A stretch of DNA of 64,000 nt from Anoplolepis gracilipes. Its lineage: Eukaryota > Arthropoda > Insecta > Hymenoptera > Formicidae. A model generated the notes under the pieces. The model was not told the DNA's origin. It did not search any database and saw nothing but the letters and a program-made list of their open reading frames with translations. The stretch covers positions 5,324,001 through 5,388,000 of the forward strand of contig NC_132972.1 in the NCBI RefSeq assembly GCF_047496725.1. The letters run 5' to 3'. The position numbers were made by a program, and so were the translations under genes. Position 1 is the first letter of the stretch; each line of letters starts with the position of its first letter. Positions 50,514-62,230 of this stretch are shown one piece after another.

Positions 50514-50896
50514 ACAAGATATACAGAACTAGAAATAAAGTTGCATTCTTATATTCTTATTCAAATACATATTTAAACGGAAGCAATATTTATTCGAATA
50601 TAACAGTTTTAATCTGTTTAAATTGACAATTATTTAAATATTTACAGTTTTAATCTGTTTAAATAAAAATTTCTCGTTATTTTATTTATATCTGCTTTAT
50701 TAAGTATTAAATACAAGATATACAGAACTAGAAATAAAGTTGCATTCTTATATTCTTATTCAAATACATATTTAAACGGAAGCAATATCTATTTGAATAT
50801 AACAGTTTTAATCTTATATTTACTTAAAATATTATAATATTTTAGTTTTAATCTGTTTAAATAAAAATTTCTTATTATTTTATTTATATCTGCTTT
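50514..50896 (+). repeat. Tandem duplication, period 199 bp
   Basis: ACAAGATATACAGAACTAGA starts at 50514 and 50713, followed in both by ATAAAGTTGCATTCTTATAT, TAAACGGAAGCAATAT and AACAGTTTTAATC. Both end in TTATTTATATCTGCTTTA. The copies are nearly identical at the 5' side and differ by an indel at the 3' side. Confidence 0.9.
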
Positions 50897-51419
50897 AACA
50901 TTGTGGACGTCACGTATATTGATCTTTCTACAAAAACTCAAGATTTTCAGTATGTCATATTTTATTATTGAATTACTTGCAGACTTTTCTTTCAGATTAA
51001 TCCAATATAATTTTAATTAGCAATACCTCTTTCTCTCTCCGATAAAAATATTTCACGGCAGAAAAAAACGGTAGCAAGACCAAATGCGGAACGCGAAATA
51101 TTTCCCGGCAATAATCCGCAGTTTTCCGCGGTGTCCTATCGAAGAGATGTATGTTAATAACAAGCAGTACATGAACCGCTGCAACGCTAGACTCGCGTGG
51201 TAGTAGCGGTTCCGACATTCTAATAGTATATACGAGATAATTTAGCGCTATAGTTTTTTCGAGTGTGTTTACGGTCCGCGAGCCACCAGGTATTCCTTTA
51301 ATCGGGATGCCCTCCCGAGTACGTGTATATAACAAGAGTGTCGAGGAAATATAAATAAAGGAGAGAACGGCAAAAAGCCTAATCTCCTCGCGCGAACCTG
51401 TTGCGTTGTAACCCGGCTG

Positions 51420-51620
51420 GATATGTATTTTTTTCCCTCCCCCTGTAATTACTTTCAGTTAAGGATAATGGATGGAGTGAAGCGGCCGCATCTCTTTGGC
51501 CGCGTGGTAAATGCAAACATCGCGATCATTGCTTTAGTATCCACTTCGTCATAAAGAGCGTATTAAACGGGTTTATACGGATCTTTAGCGGAAGAGTATA
51601 CGCTGTACGTGGTACATTAT
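51420..51620. promoter_or_regulatory. GC-richer island with octamer-like and homeodomain-type cores
   Basis: The island contains GTAATTAC, ATGCAAAC (close to the POU octamer ATGCAAAT), TCATAAAG and CGGCCGC. No coding frame is evident. It is a possible conserved regulatory element, by inference from composition only. Confidence 0.22.
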
Positions 51621-51764
51621 TATGTGTATATGTATATATATTAATTGGGGCAACGTGTATCATACGGCATAGAGCAAATGAGGCAACTGCGTCATTCATT
51701 AAGTTTCTGATTTTTCACGTGAATATCATGCTCTTTCGCATTATCAAATATTTTGAAATCCATC

Positions 51765-52340
51765 TTAAGGGGGGAATTCGGTCTAGAGGTCTGATTTTTA
51801 GGCTTTTCTTTGCAAATTTTTTATAAAGAACGGATAAGATCAATTAAAATAAAAGTTTTTCCTATTTGTTAAGCAACTTTTTAAGCATCTTTAAAAAATT
51901 TTTTTATTGAAAAATTCCAAGAATGAAACTGCATATAGCAGTTCTTCTAAAAAAAAAGTAGTTGCACGGTGCACACGATTGTGGCCGTTCTGCTTATCAG
52001 AAGCAAAAAATTCAAAAAGATTCTTAGAATATATGAGTTTGAGTATCGCCTGAAATAGGATTTTTTAAAAATATGCAAAAATAACAAAACGGCGTCACTT
52101 TGAAAATAAGTCTTAATTTTTCGGCTATTTTTTTCGTCTTTAAAGAGCTGTAGAATTTCAATTAATATTTTTTCATAATTTTATGTAGCTTAATTCTTAG
52201 AATTTTTTAATAAAAAAAATTTTAAAAGATACTTAAAAAGTTGCTTAACAAATAGGAAAAACTTTTATCTTAATTGATCTTATCCGTTTATAAAAAATTT
52301 GCAAAAAAAGCCTAAAAATCAGGCCGAATTCCCCCCTTAA
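51765..52340. mobile_element. TTAA-flanked MITE with long terminal inverted repeats (piggyBac-type?)
   Basis: The element is bounded by TTAA at 51765-51768 and 52337-52340. Inside, GGGGGGAATTCGG at the left end is mirrored by CCGAATTCCCCCC at the right. The inverted repeats extend about 160 bp each, including CAATTAAAATAAAAGTTTTT and CCTATTTGTTAAGCAACTTT, with an 8-base indel near the tips. The interior (about 250 bp) has no open frame. TTAA targets are known for piggyBac-superfamily transposons. The tip sequence GGGGGG is not the usual piggyBac CCC, so the superfamily is tentative. Confidence 0.75.
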
Positions 52341-54289
52341 GAGTTTAAGGGAAAGGAAGATGTCTCGAATTATCTGAAATTTTAATTTAAAATCCAATGT
52401 AAAATAATATGTTATATATTTTTATAATTTCCTAAAAATACAGCTTTAAACATTTTTTTCAGTAATTATTTACATTTAAAACCGTATAATTACTTTAATA
52501 AATTATATCTTGTTTTTTATTATAGCTTGTATTTTGCATAAGATTTTATCCTTCGATTAATTGCAAATTTCTATTATTTTAAGGACTGAAAAAATAAAAA
52601 ATTATTTTTTTAACATTATAATATTCAGCAAAAAAATGATCAATTCTCTTGTAAAATGATAACGATTGCAAATTGGAAAATCTGTGAAAGATAGTGTTGG
52701 TAAATCTGAGAGATATATATAAATAATGAAAATAGCATTAATAATCATTAATTTATTAAACTACTGTATCTATGCAAATAATTATATCTGTCGAAAGAGT
52801 TTTTAGTATAATATATACGTGAACTCATTTAATGTATGTAATCATATATTATATGTTACATATATGTAGTATATGTACTATATTACAGTTATATATTAAT
52901 TCTATATATGTTTTATACAACTTACAATTAATTATTTATGCATATTAATATGCGATATACCGCTTTTTTCTTCGCACATTCTTTAATTACACATTTTATT
53001 GCTCATGTTCCATCTGCTTAATACACACAGATAACAGACTTTATAGCGCTACAAATTATATTACGAGACGTTATCGCCAAGTTATTATGATCATGTTCAC
53101 GCTATATTTGATAAGACAAGAAAATTGCGGAACAAAATAGCAAACACAAGGTGTGTCTCAAATAAATGAGAATATTTAATTTCGGTTAGAATTTTAAGAC
53201 AGCTGTGTAATAGCATCGTCAGAACTTTCATCTGTATTGATTCTTAATGAACAGCAGATTTCTTAAACTTTTCGTAGATAAGAGTCGTATTAAAATATTG
53301 AGAGTGTAATATCCACGTGAATGACATGTTACGCTTTATTTTTACAGATGGAATTGTTTGCTATAGCCGATGAATGAAGAAACTCGTCTTCATTTCTAGC
53401 TCCTCCTAGTGTTTATGGACTTTATTAAAATACATTTTCGATATTGCTCAGTATACTTAGAGGTATGTATTATACGTACATCCTGCATGCTTTACTGCCG
53501 CAAGCGACATTTTACGCTTACCACATGCCTTTTAGAAACGAAACATAAATTTAGCGTGAAGTTCGATCAAGTTAGGTATTTAATACACTCGCAGCACACG
53601 AGCGATAATCACTCATACCGTACTTTCGTGTTCACTTATGTCGCATACTTACATACGCGGATGGCTCCAGGTTTTACGCGAGGTAGCGACTTTCATCGCG
53701 TTTACAATAACAATTTTTCCCCCGAGGCGATTAGAGCAAAGTTCCCACATAATGTTCTAAGGGACATGTCATAAAATTGCAACTACGCAATAACCTTTTA
53801 TTATAGATAAAAATACGTGTTCTTTCGATAAAAATTTCTTAACTCTTCACGGTCTTGTATTGAGTTGGAAACTTGGTAATTACTTTGCAGCAAATTCTAC
53901 GTATAACGTTCCCTCCAAGGTTTAAAATAAGAGTATAGAAAAAGTGTCAAGAATAGAAAAGTTATTTTGTTCAAAAAGCGAGAGAGTTAGAGATATGAAA
54001 GTTCAAATGGATGCACAAGAAATCAGTTTAAGGCAGCAAGAACTGTCGATAATAATTATGTAGTACATTCTTGCAGTGATAAAAGTAAATAAAAAAGTAA
54101 TGAAGAATGTCTAAACGCTCGCGTGACAGGACTCGATATAAAGTTCGACTCAAGAAAAACAGCAGGAAAAAAGGTGATGTTGCAGTGTTTGGTTTTCGAA
54201 AGTAACGGGATTAGCACGATTCACTTTGTAGCTCAATAATTTTACGGTTACTAATCGAAGGCTTGCGTAACGATGAAACGGGCCGATGA

Positions 54290-54740
54290 GGCGTATGTGT
54301 GCTCGAGAAAAATTCGCACTGGTACGCGAGATCGATCCACGTCCTCCGATATTAAACGCAGCTCTCAGAATGGCGTAATCGCGCGCCAAACGGCATGATA
54401 TTATGCGGCGAAGAGGAACGATTTCGAGCGTTTTAATTTTCATTTTCTTCTTCCTTCTTTCTCCTCCCGCTTAACCTTTCGCGAGGCCGCGGCGCGGCGG
54501 CGGTATCGAGTCTTCGCGACCGATAGTTTCGCGTGTGTATCTCAACATTCTATCTGTACTTTGACGCTTATTAAATCGCCATGCCATGTGATTTGCGTAC
54601 ATTAAGCGCGTGTGCAATAATACACGCGCGCCTGCAAATTGTTTTTGTGCTCGGAGAGAGAGGAGGACTCCGGTAGCGCGAGCACGCCCAGTTGAGACAG
54701 TTTTCCTACAATCTTCCTGTTTAACCGAGATTAAAGTGTC
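54290..54740. other. GC-rich island without a recognisable gene
   Basis: CpG-rich sequence with a GGCCGCGGCGCGGCGGCGG core near 54485-54503. It abuts the palindromic MITE. Open frames of about 100 codons on the minus strand are a by-product of GC content and show no domain. Confidence 0.4.
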
Positions 54741-54808
54741 GAAAGTATCGCGTAGTTTTAGATTGAAAAATTTTTTAATTATACAAACTCTCGATGTAAA
54801 ATAATATA

Positions 54809-55676
54809 CAGCCATTGACAAAATTATTAGACACCCTTCAATTTTCCGTATTTCTTATTTTGTTAATAGTATATAAATATTAAAAAGATTAAGAAATTTT
54901 AAAAAACTATCGATAGCACTTTAAAGCTGAAATTTTAAGGTTTAAAATGTTTTTTTAATTTTTTGTCTGTCATAATTTTTCGCCCAGTATCGACAACATG
55001 TCTGAAAAATACAGATTTAGTTTCAAAAAATTATGTATCTCCAAAATAGATTGTAGAAAAGTTTAAAAAAGGGCATTTTGTAGGCAAAATGTTGTAGCTT
55101 ATGGAACTTGACTTAAATTTTTCGGGAGAAATTTTTTTACCGAGTTGCAGAGTGTCAAAGATACAATAAAAATTTTTAAAGCACAGAAGAAGGAAAATAC
55201 AAAAATTTTTTTAATTACCGATAGCAACTTCAATGCATTATCAGTACATTAAAAAATGTTTGTGTTTTTCTTGTTCTGTGCTTTAAAAAAGAACATTGTT
55301 TTGTTTCTTAAAATTTTATTGTATTTTTGACACTCTGCAGCTCGGTAAAAAAATTTCTCTCGAAAAACTTAAGTCAAGTTCTATAAACTACAACATTTTG
55401 TCTACAAAATGTTTTTTTAAACTTTCCTAATTTTTTTTTTTTTACCGAGATATATAATTTTGAAACTAAATCTGTGTTTTTCAGACATGTCGTTGATATT
55501 CGGGAAAAATTATGACAGACAAAAAATTAAAAAAACATTTTAAACCTTAAAATTTTAGCTTTAAAGTGCTATCGATAGTTTTTAAAAATTTTTTAATCTT
55601 TTTAGTATTTATATACTGTTAACAAAATAAAAAACACGGAAAATTTAAGGGTGCCTAATAATTTTGATAATAGCTG
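54809..55676. mobile_element. Tc1/mariner-type MITE forming an 868-bp near-complete palindrome
   Basis: The element is bounded by TA on both sides (54807-54808 and 55677-55678). The left end CAGCCATTGACAAAATTATT is mirrored by AATAATTTTGATAATAGCTG at the right. The arms stay complementary for about 420-430 bp, including AAACTATCGATAGCACTTTA, CTGTCATAATTTTTC, GACATGTCTGAAAAA and CTGCAGAGTGTCAAA-like blocks, with a loop of only about 20 bases near 55242. TA target sites and CAG-type tips are typical of Tc1/mariner. There is no transposase frame. A shorter relative lies at 58871-59284. Confidence 0.8.
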
Positions 55677-56574
55677 TAGTTTAAAGCTACGAAGAAACAA
55701 CACTCTACACTTTAATTTTCTGATAAGTACAAAAAAAGAATAATTCTACGCCTTACCTTATATGTAACAGCACAATAAAGAATCTAATTTAGTATCAAAT
55801 CTAATTTCGTTGTTTTTAATACAATTTTTTAAAATTTCTTTCAATAAACCTATTTTTACACTGTAATATATATAATTTATTTTAAAAAGTTTATTTTTCT
55901 GCTTTATCGATTGAAATTACCGTCACTTTAATGTAACGCATTACTTATCGCGTGTGTAAAAGATGAATATTATCGAAATTTTTTGTCCTCTGAAACTCTC
56001 TTCTCGCCACCCGCGTTGCAAACCGAAATTTTGATGAGGCAAGCTGTCCTTGCACAGTGCAAAATGCTTCAATTAAATTGCAAAGGGCGATAAAGTTACG
56101 TGCGCGTCGCGCAATTAAACGTGCGATTTAAACGTGCATAAATCGAGCGTCAGATCCTCCTTTTTTACGTGCGTACGCGAATTCAAAATAATCGGGAACG
56201 CAATAATTAACGATGTTTTGCTTAACGAAGCTTTCATTACGCACGTTGTACATTTATCGCTCATGGTAACGATTGGCGAGACATTAAATTCGCAATTTTA
56301 TTTGACAGCACAACTATATCGTCGTACACTTTGACAAGATAAAAATTAAATTACGGATATCCTTGCCGCGACCGAGAATATTGATTGCTCGTGATTGAAA
56401 TATTTATTCTAAAAATAACAGTGAGATCGAACTTTCTGATTTTTTTTGAATTCATCATTATTTGTAATGCTCTTCCATCCAATCAAATGTGTTATTTATT
56501 AAAATAATAAAGCCATAAATTTTAGCAATTATACGCAAAGTTGTAGCTATTAAATTTAAAAAAATAGTAATAAC

Positions 56575-56580
56575 TTTATT
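56575..56580 (-). terminator. AATAAA poly(A) signal on the minus strand
   Basis: TTTATT on the + strand gives AATAAA on the minus strand, about 115 bases after the stop of the candidate minus-strand exon at 56697-56906. Confidence 0.3.
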
Positions 56581-56696
56581 CAGCTTCTAAAAAAAATTAA
56601 AAAATCAAAATTAAATATTCTTTATAAGTTGACTTAATTGAAATATTTTAGTCTGTTCAAGCAGCAGCGGACGTGCTAGTAGCAGAAGTTGTTAAA

Positions 56697-56906
56697 TTAA
56701 GTAGAGGAAGAAGGAGAGGAGCATTCGGAGATATCGGGCATCTCAGTGCCTTTCTCATGCTCCATGAGGATAATCACTTGCTCGTCTAAGATGCACTTGA
56801 AAACGTGCTTATACGTTAAAGCGTGTAACCATTTATTTCTCGCGTGCAAAGGTCTTCGTTTTATCAGCCTAGCCCCATCTTGCCAGGCTGTCTCCTTACC
56901 AAGCAC
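56697..56906 (-). CDS. Possible 3' terminal exon (or remnant) of an unrecognised minus-strand gene
   Basis: A 69-codon frame on the minus strand reads KETAWQDGARLIKRR, then ARNKWLHALTYKHVFKCILD, and ends MPDISECSSPSSST before TAA (56697-56699). The composition is protein-like, with a charged body and an acidic Ser-rich end. A minus-strand AATAAA follows at 56575-56580, as for a last exon. There is no ATG at the start and an in-frame TAA lies just upstream, so it would need an acceptor between about 56880 and 56915. The AG sites there have poor pyrimidine tracts. It may be a real exon, a pseudogene or chance. Confidence 0.3.
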   Translation of the reverse strand: MLGKETAWQDGARLIKRRPLHARNKWLHALTYKHVFKCILDEQVIILMEHEKGTEMPDISECSSPSSST

Positions 56907-58079
56907 GATGACAATTTACCGTTTCCGTAAAAACTGGACGCCAGTTATGTGTGCTTAACCCATTTTACTAAATCTAATTTTTTCGTAATTTTAGATACAG
57001 ATCGCGCAACATAATTATGCGGGCAATTAATTGAGAATTTCCGTGACGTAAAAATAAAAAAAAAGCACCAACGGCGTCTAATATATGATTCTCATAAAAG
57101 ATAAAATAAAAGTATAGTATAGTAAATGTATATATAAAATATAAATGTATATATAAATATAAAAGTATAAAAGTATGAATTGCTATGCTAAAATTATCTT
57201 TCTTTCCAACTGTTCAATTTCCAAGCCTGTTAAATTCAAGAATGCTACATTTCGTTTATTAAATATGTCATTAAGAATCATCCTGTGTTATGAAATTAAA
57301 AAAAAATATTATTGCTTTACTCCCTTCTGCCTTAAGTCTCGTACTGTAAAACGTAATATGGTAGGCGACACAAACGCAAAGAGTTATTTACTTAAGAATT
57401 AAAATACGCTGGAAGAATTCCAAAGTACCATCATTGATAGAAGAGTTAATATGGAACACGTTGAATCGGTTACAACGGGATGCCGTTGTATTTACTTTTC
57501 CCACGTGAAATCTGCCACGAGCCATCCGTATGCATCTTCGTTAGAAATTCTCATCTCGTGCGGTAAGCAACGTCAAGAGTATTGTCCACCGCGTAGATGA
57601 GACGAGCATAAAGATTATTCCGAAACCCATCGGTAGGTAAATGCTTTCGAAAAACTTGGAGTTTAATTTATTCAACAAGTTGCGGAAAAGAGGATAAGAT
57701 TTTATCTCCTTTACATTATTGCATTATAAAACTTATTTATCTTTGAAGCTTTGAACGTTAATTTAATAGTTTATATCTTTTGCGTAAAAATTAATTCATA
57801 AAAACACGTAATAATGTTCCATCTAACGACTAGCTACTCAAATAAATAGGAAATAGATTAAGAAAAACGAAAATTTCTTGTATACGTTTCTTTGCTTCGT
57901 TTAAATACGTCGAGGATTATATCTCTCCTCGATTACTCGTCTTAATTAGACGATTATTATGTTATTATTGCAATCAACCAAAGGATATAAATAACTGTGC
58001 GATAGCATAAAATGGAAATACAACAGGAAGCATCAACTCACCCATTTATCTCTCAGCATTTTCTCTCCGTCCACCTGCG

Positions 58080-58600
58080 ATCACCATCACCATTATTCTA
58101 GGTCCGCGGGTACAAGCAAAGGGGGCGGGGGATCATCGTAAATCTTCAAAGCGAAACACGAGGAGACGAGATGTGAATCCGTTGTCACCGTTCGCGATGG
58201 TGGGCCTCATTAACGGTGTGATTTACGCAACGTTACGTTTTTCGGGCCAGACGACGATATAACCCTTTCCCATGATCCCGCTCGTGCGAACTCGTGTTCA
58301 ATAAAACACGACTCTTAATTGCGGCCGACAATTAACTCGGATGAGCGAGCGCGTGAGGAGACAGCTGAGGATACGGCGCGCCTCGGATCGCGTCACATTT
58401 GTCAGCGGCTCTAAACGCCGGATCCTAGTTTTAATGGGCGCCTATCTTGCTCACGAGGGCACCCATTAACGTTTCCTATCCGTGGGACAAGAGCCAGCGA
58501 CGTGGATGATACGCGTCATCTTCGGGGGATCACGACGAGGAGCGCTTACTAATCTCCGAGATGTATATCGGAGAACGTAAGACTTCCTAGAAGAATGGTG
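58080..58600. promoter_or_regulatory. GC-rich island with homeodomain-type cores, candidate regulatory element
   Basis: CpG-rich sequence interspersed with TTAATTGCGG, GACAATTAACTC, CATTAACG and a spaced inverted pair AATGGG..CCCATT (about 58434-58470). No open frame with coding bias is apparent. Such mixtures are typical of developmental enhancers, but this is inference. Confidence 0.28.
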
Positions 58601-58787
58601 AGGTAATTTCGTGAAGAGATTCTATTATGACCTGATTCAATCATCCCGAGGCTGATGTCAGTCAACTTTGAAAATGCCGTTGTCTCTGTAAAAAAAAAAA
58701 AAAAAAGATATTCTTGTGTAAATTTTTACGACAATTTATATTATTGCATGTAAATCATTTTTTTAGGGGAACTTGATTTCAAAAATA

Positions 58788-58789
<2 letters not shown>

Positions 58790-58824
<35 letters not shown>
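58790..58824. repeat. (AT)n microsatellite
   Basis: An AT run just upstream of the second palindromic MITE. Confidence 0.85.
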
Positions 58825-58831
<7 letters not shown>

Positions 58832-58870
58832 ATATATTTATGTATACCTATTTCTAATATTATTAATATA

Positions 58871-59284
58871 CAGCCATTGACAAAATTATTAGGCACCTTT
58901 AAATTTTCCGTATTTCTTATTTTGTTAATAATATATAAATACTAAAAAGACTAAAAATTATAAAAAACTATCTATAGCACTTTAAAGCTGAAATTTCAAG
59001 CTTTAAAATGTTTTTTTCATTTTTCGTTTGCGATAATTTTTCGCCCAATATCGATATGTCTGAAAAAATACAGATTTAGTTTCAAAATTATGTATTTCGG
59101 CCAAAAAAAAATTGTAGGAAAGTTTAAAAAAAGCATTTTGTGTCAGACATGTTGTCATGTGTTCAGCTTTAAAGTGCTATTAATAGTTTTTTAAAATTTT
59201 TTAATCTTTTTAGTATTTATACACGGTTAACAAAATAAGAAATACAGAAAATTTAAGGGTGCTTAATAATTTTGTCAATGGCTG
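58871..59284. mobile_element. Shortened copy of the palindromic Tc1/mariner-type MITE (414 bp)
   Basis: Bounded by TA (58869-58870 and 59285-59286). The ends CAGCCATTGACAAAATTATT and AATAATTTTGTCAATGGCTG match each other exactly. The left part matches the 54809 element through the GACATGTCTG region. The centre and much of the right arm are missing: after about 59140 the sequence jumps from the GTCAGACATG block back to AGCTTTAAAGTGCTAT. There is no coding capacity. Confidence 0.82.
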
Positions 59285-59470
59285 TATATTAATATTATAT
59301 TAAAAAAATTTTTATGAGTTTTAAACATACCGTTTCCTGGAAAAATCGATAAATAAACATCAATAAACATATCGATAACAAATCAGTTTCTTTTTTTTTT
59401 AATTAGTTTCTTTCAAAAATAGAACATTTCTTTATAAAATAGAAAAACGTAAGATTTTTTTTTACATTTT

Positions 59471-59500
59471 CTCTCTTTCTCTCTCTTTCTCTTTCTCTCA
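59471..59500. repeat. CT-rich microsatellite
   Basis: An imperfect CTCTCTTT tract. Confidence 0.8.
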
Positions 59501-61909
59501 AATTGCCTTTTCACCGAGAAATTATATGCTTTTCAATCGTGTTATGAGTTTTAATGCACTATATGTATATACCAATGCGTCCACCTACATAGAACTAATT
59601 TTAACCGATATTTTCTACCAAGATACGAACCGACATGGATGGATAATAAGTATCAATCATGGTACATGCGTAGTCGCATTTATCGGTACATGCGCTACAT
59701 AATCATTGACCTCTGACGAGATTTATATTTTGCCGTCGATACAAGGTTGCCCAGTAGACAACTATCGGCGCCAACTCTTGCATACTGTTCTGCCGAGTGC
59801 ATGTAACGCCTTTGTAGCCGCATTAGAACCGGAATTGCTCTGAATTCATTATAACTGGTTATATTGATTCGAATTGATTAGGAAGTAGACCTAATCATAT
59901 AGTAATTTAATTTTCATCTCGATATGTTAATATAAAAAATTTTATCAAATTAATATATTTTTATAGTATATTTAAAATATACTTTTAAAGTATATATACA
60001 GAGATACGCGAGTACGTATATATGTAATGAAACTAAAAATAAATATAAAATAAGAATTAAAAAGTGATTTTTAATGTAATTAAAAATTCTTAATGTAATT
60101 TTTTTAGGCTATACAAATAATCAAATAAAATATAATAAGAATAACAAGTTGTATAGGAAAGAGCTGTATAATATATATTCACTATCTAAAAATTAGATAA
60201 AGAGAGTTGTCGGTATTAGTATTTTATTGCCTATAAATATTCATAAGAATGTAAAGCGTTTATAAAGCTTTAACAATCGTGTAAGATAAAGTTATGCTTT
60301 AACCGTGTCGAACGTTTTCATCTCGATGTAATTATCGTTAAATTATTGCGGAAATAATCACGTTTATGCACCGATACTCGATTCCATGCCGAGCATAAAG
60401 CATTTCGTAATTTTTCTCTCTCACTCAACAACGATGTGTCGAATGCCAATCGATGATATTGATCGAAGAGATGATATAAATCAAAGGATTGCAAATGTCT
60501 AATTATCGTAACTGAATAAATATCTTGTTGACGATGAATAAATTTATACAGAAACTAAGCAAATTTTATGAAACTTAACAATAAAAACTTATAAAAATAA
60601 TTTTAAAGAGAGAGAAAAAGAGAGATGTTTATTTATGCAATATATTATTCTATCCATCTATTATGCAATATATATTCTTATCTATCGATTCTTTATAATT
60701 ATATATTGCATAAAAAAGTCTTCCTATGCATGTTTATTCATACAATATAAAATTATATAATTTAGTAGAATAAAATATAGAAGAAATATTGCTTCCTTTT
60801 ATTAATATTAATTTAATTTTAATTATTTTCTTTTTCTCTTTTCAAATTAATCATACATCTGATCCTTGTAAGCTCTTGTTATTTTATTATTATCTTTAGA
60901 TTTCAAAAAGATAAAGATTCGTACTTGCATTTTACTAATTTCGCATTTGATCCTTGACATCGCATACTCTTTTCGATTTCATCGGCATCATGGTGGCCAA
61001 TTAGAACCACGACGGGTTATTAATTTGTTAATTAATTTCTGCACGAGCTTGGAAAACGGAAAGCGGGCGCGCCCGGCGCGGCACGACAGGACGCGTCCTT
61101 TCACTCGCGCGAGGATGCCTTGACATTTAGCGACGCGTCCGCACGCGACCGCGAAGATGGAAAGTCGTTAATTCTTTTCTACGTGCGCATCTTTCGTTTG
61201 AGCATTCCGACGCTCGGGTCGAGAATTTGTTCATCGATCGCGAAGATCGATTTAATGGTCAAGAATTCAAACGATAAGAAAATCAAGTGGAGGAGAAGAA
61301 ATTTGAATAAAATTATACAACTAATGGATATATCTTTTTTTTTTTAATTAAAACGTAATTTATAAACAATTTGTTTTATATTGATCTTGTACCTGCAAAA
61401 CTTTAGATGATGTATATTCACGACAAAATTTCAAAATCAAAATAGAAATAATATAAATTAAATAATTATTATATATTATATTTTATTAATTAAATATATT
61501 ATGATTTTATCTGCCGTTATTATATATGTATGTGTGTGATATATATTTTTTGTATATTTTACTTCTTTAGAAAAAAATGTGTTTTTGTATTACACGACAT
61601 ATAAAATTATAAATAGAATTTTGTTTTAAATCTGGCCGCGCGAATTATAAATTATCTAAAATAAGCGTTAGATTAATCATTAGGATAAAAAGGTATTGCA
61701 AGCAAAAGAATTTTTTCGTTAAGTAAATTTTCTTGAAGAAAAGAGTATATTTAATTTCATTAAAAAATAATATTGCATATCTTTTATAACTCGCTGTAAT
61801 ACTAGAAATAATTAATACCATATGTTTTCAGGCGAAAAGACGTTCTTTCCTCAACTCGTTTATAGACGTAATTAGCAAACATCCTATTTATGTTTATGAC
61901 GCACCTCGT

Positions 61910-62230
61910 CTTCCTGGTTTTTATGGAGGAAGTGACGTGGCAAGGAAGAACTGACGGAATGACGGCGGGCGCTCGTGAGAATCTCAGCGATGAGATTGTG
62001 ATAACACGACGATGACGGCGGATGCGTCCGCGAGCATAGGGATCGCATCCGCGAGGGGGGTGGGGGTGTATCCCTTCAGGATATAGAAGAGAAGGCGAGC
62101 GAAACGGAGAGAAGCGTTTCTCATTCGTTAGATAACCTTTACTCCAACATTAGCCTCGCTCTCGACCTGCCTGGCTAGCGGGGATACCGGCCACCGTGTT
62201 TCCGCGGGGGGGATTGCCCTTTCATGATTT
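61910..62230. other. GC-rich island without a recognisable gene
   Basis: Contains GATGCGTCCGCGAG and GATCGCATCCGCGAG as a related pair near 62021-62056, and runs of six to seven G at about 62056 and 62204. No coding frame is evident. Confidence 0.35.

Noticed and set aside
53409..53774. 121-codon open frame on the plus strand
   Set aside because: Starts at GTG rather than ATG, has no domain and no supporting splice sites. Longer than average for this composition, so a protein search would be worthwhile, but I cannot support it.
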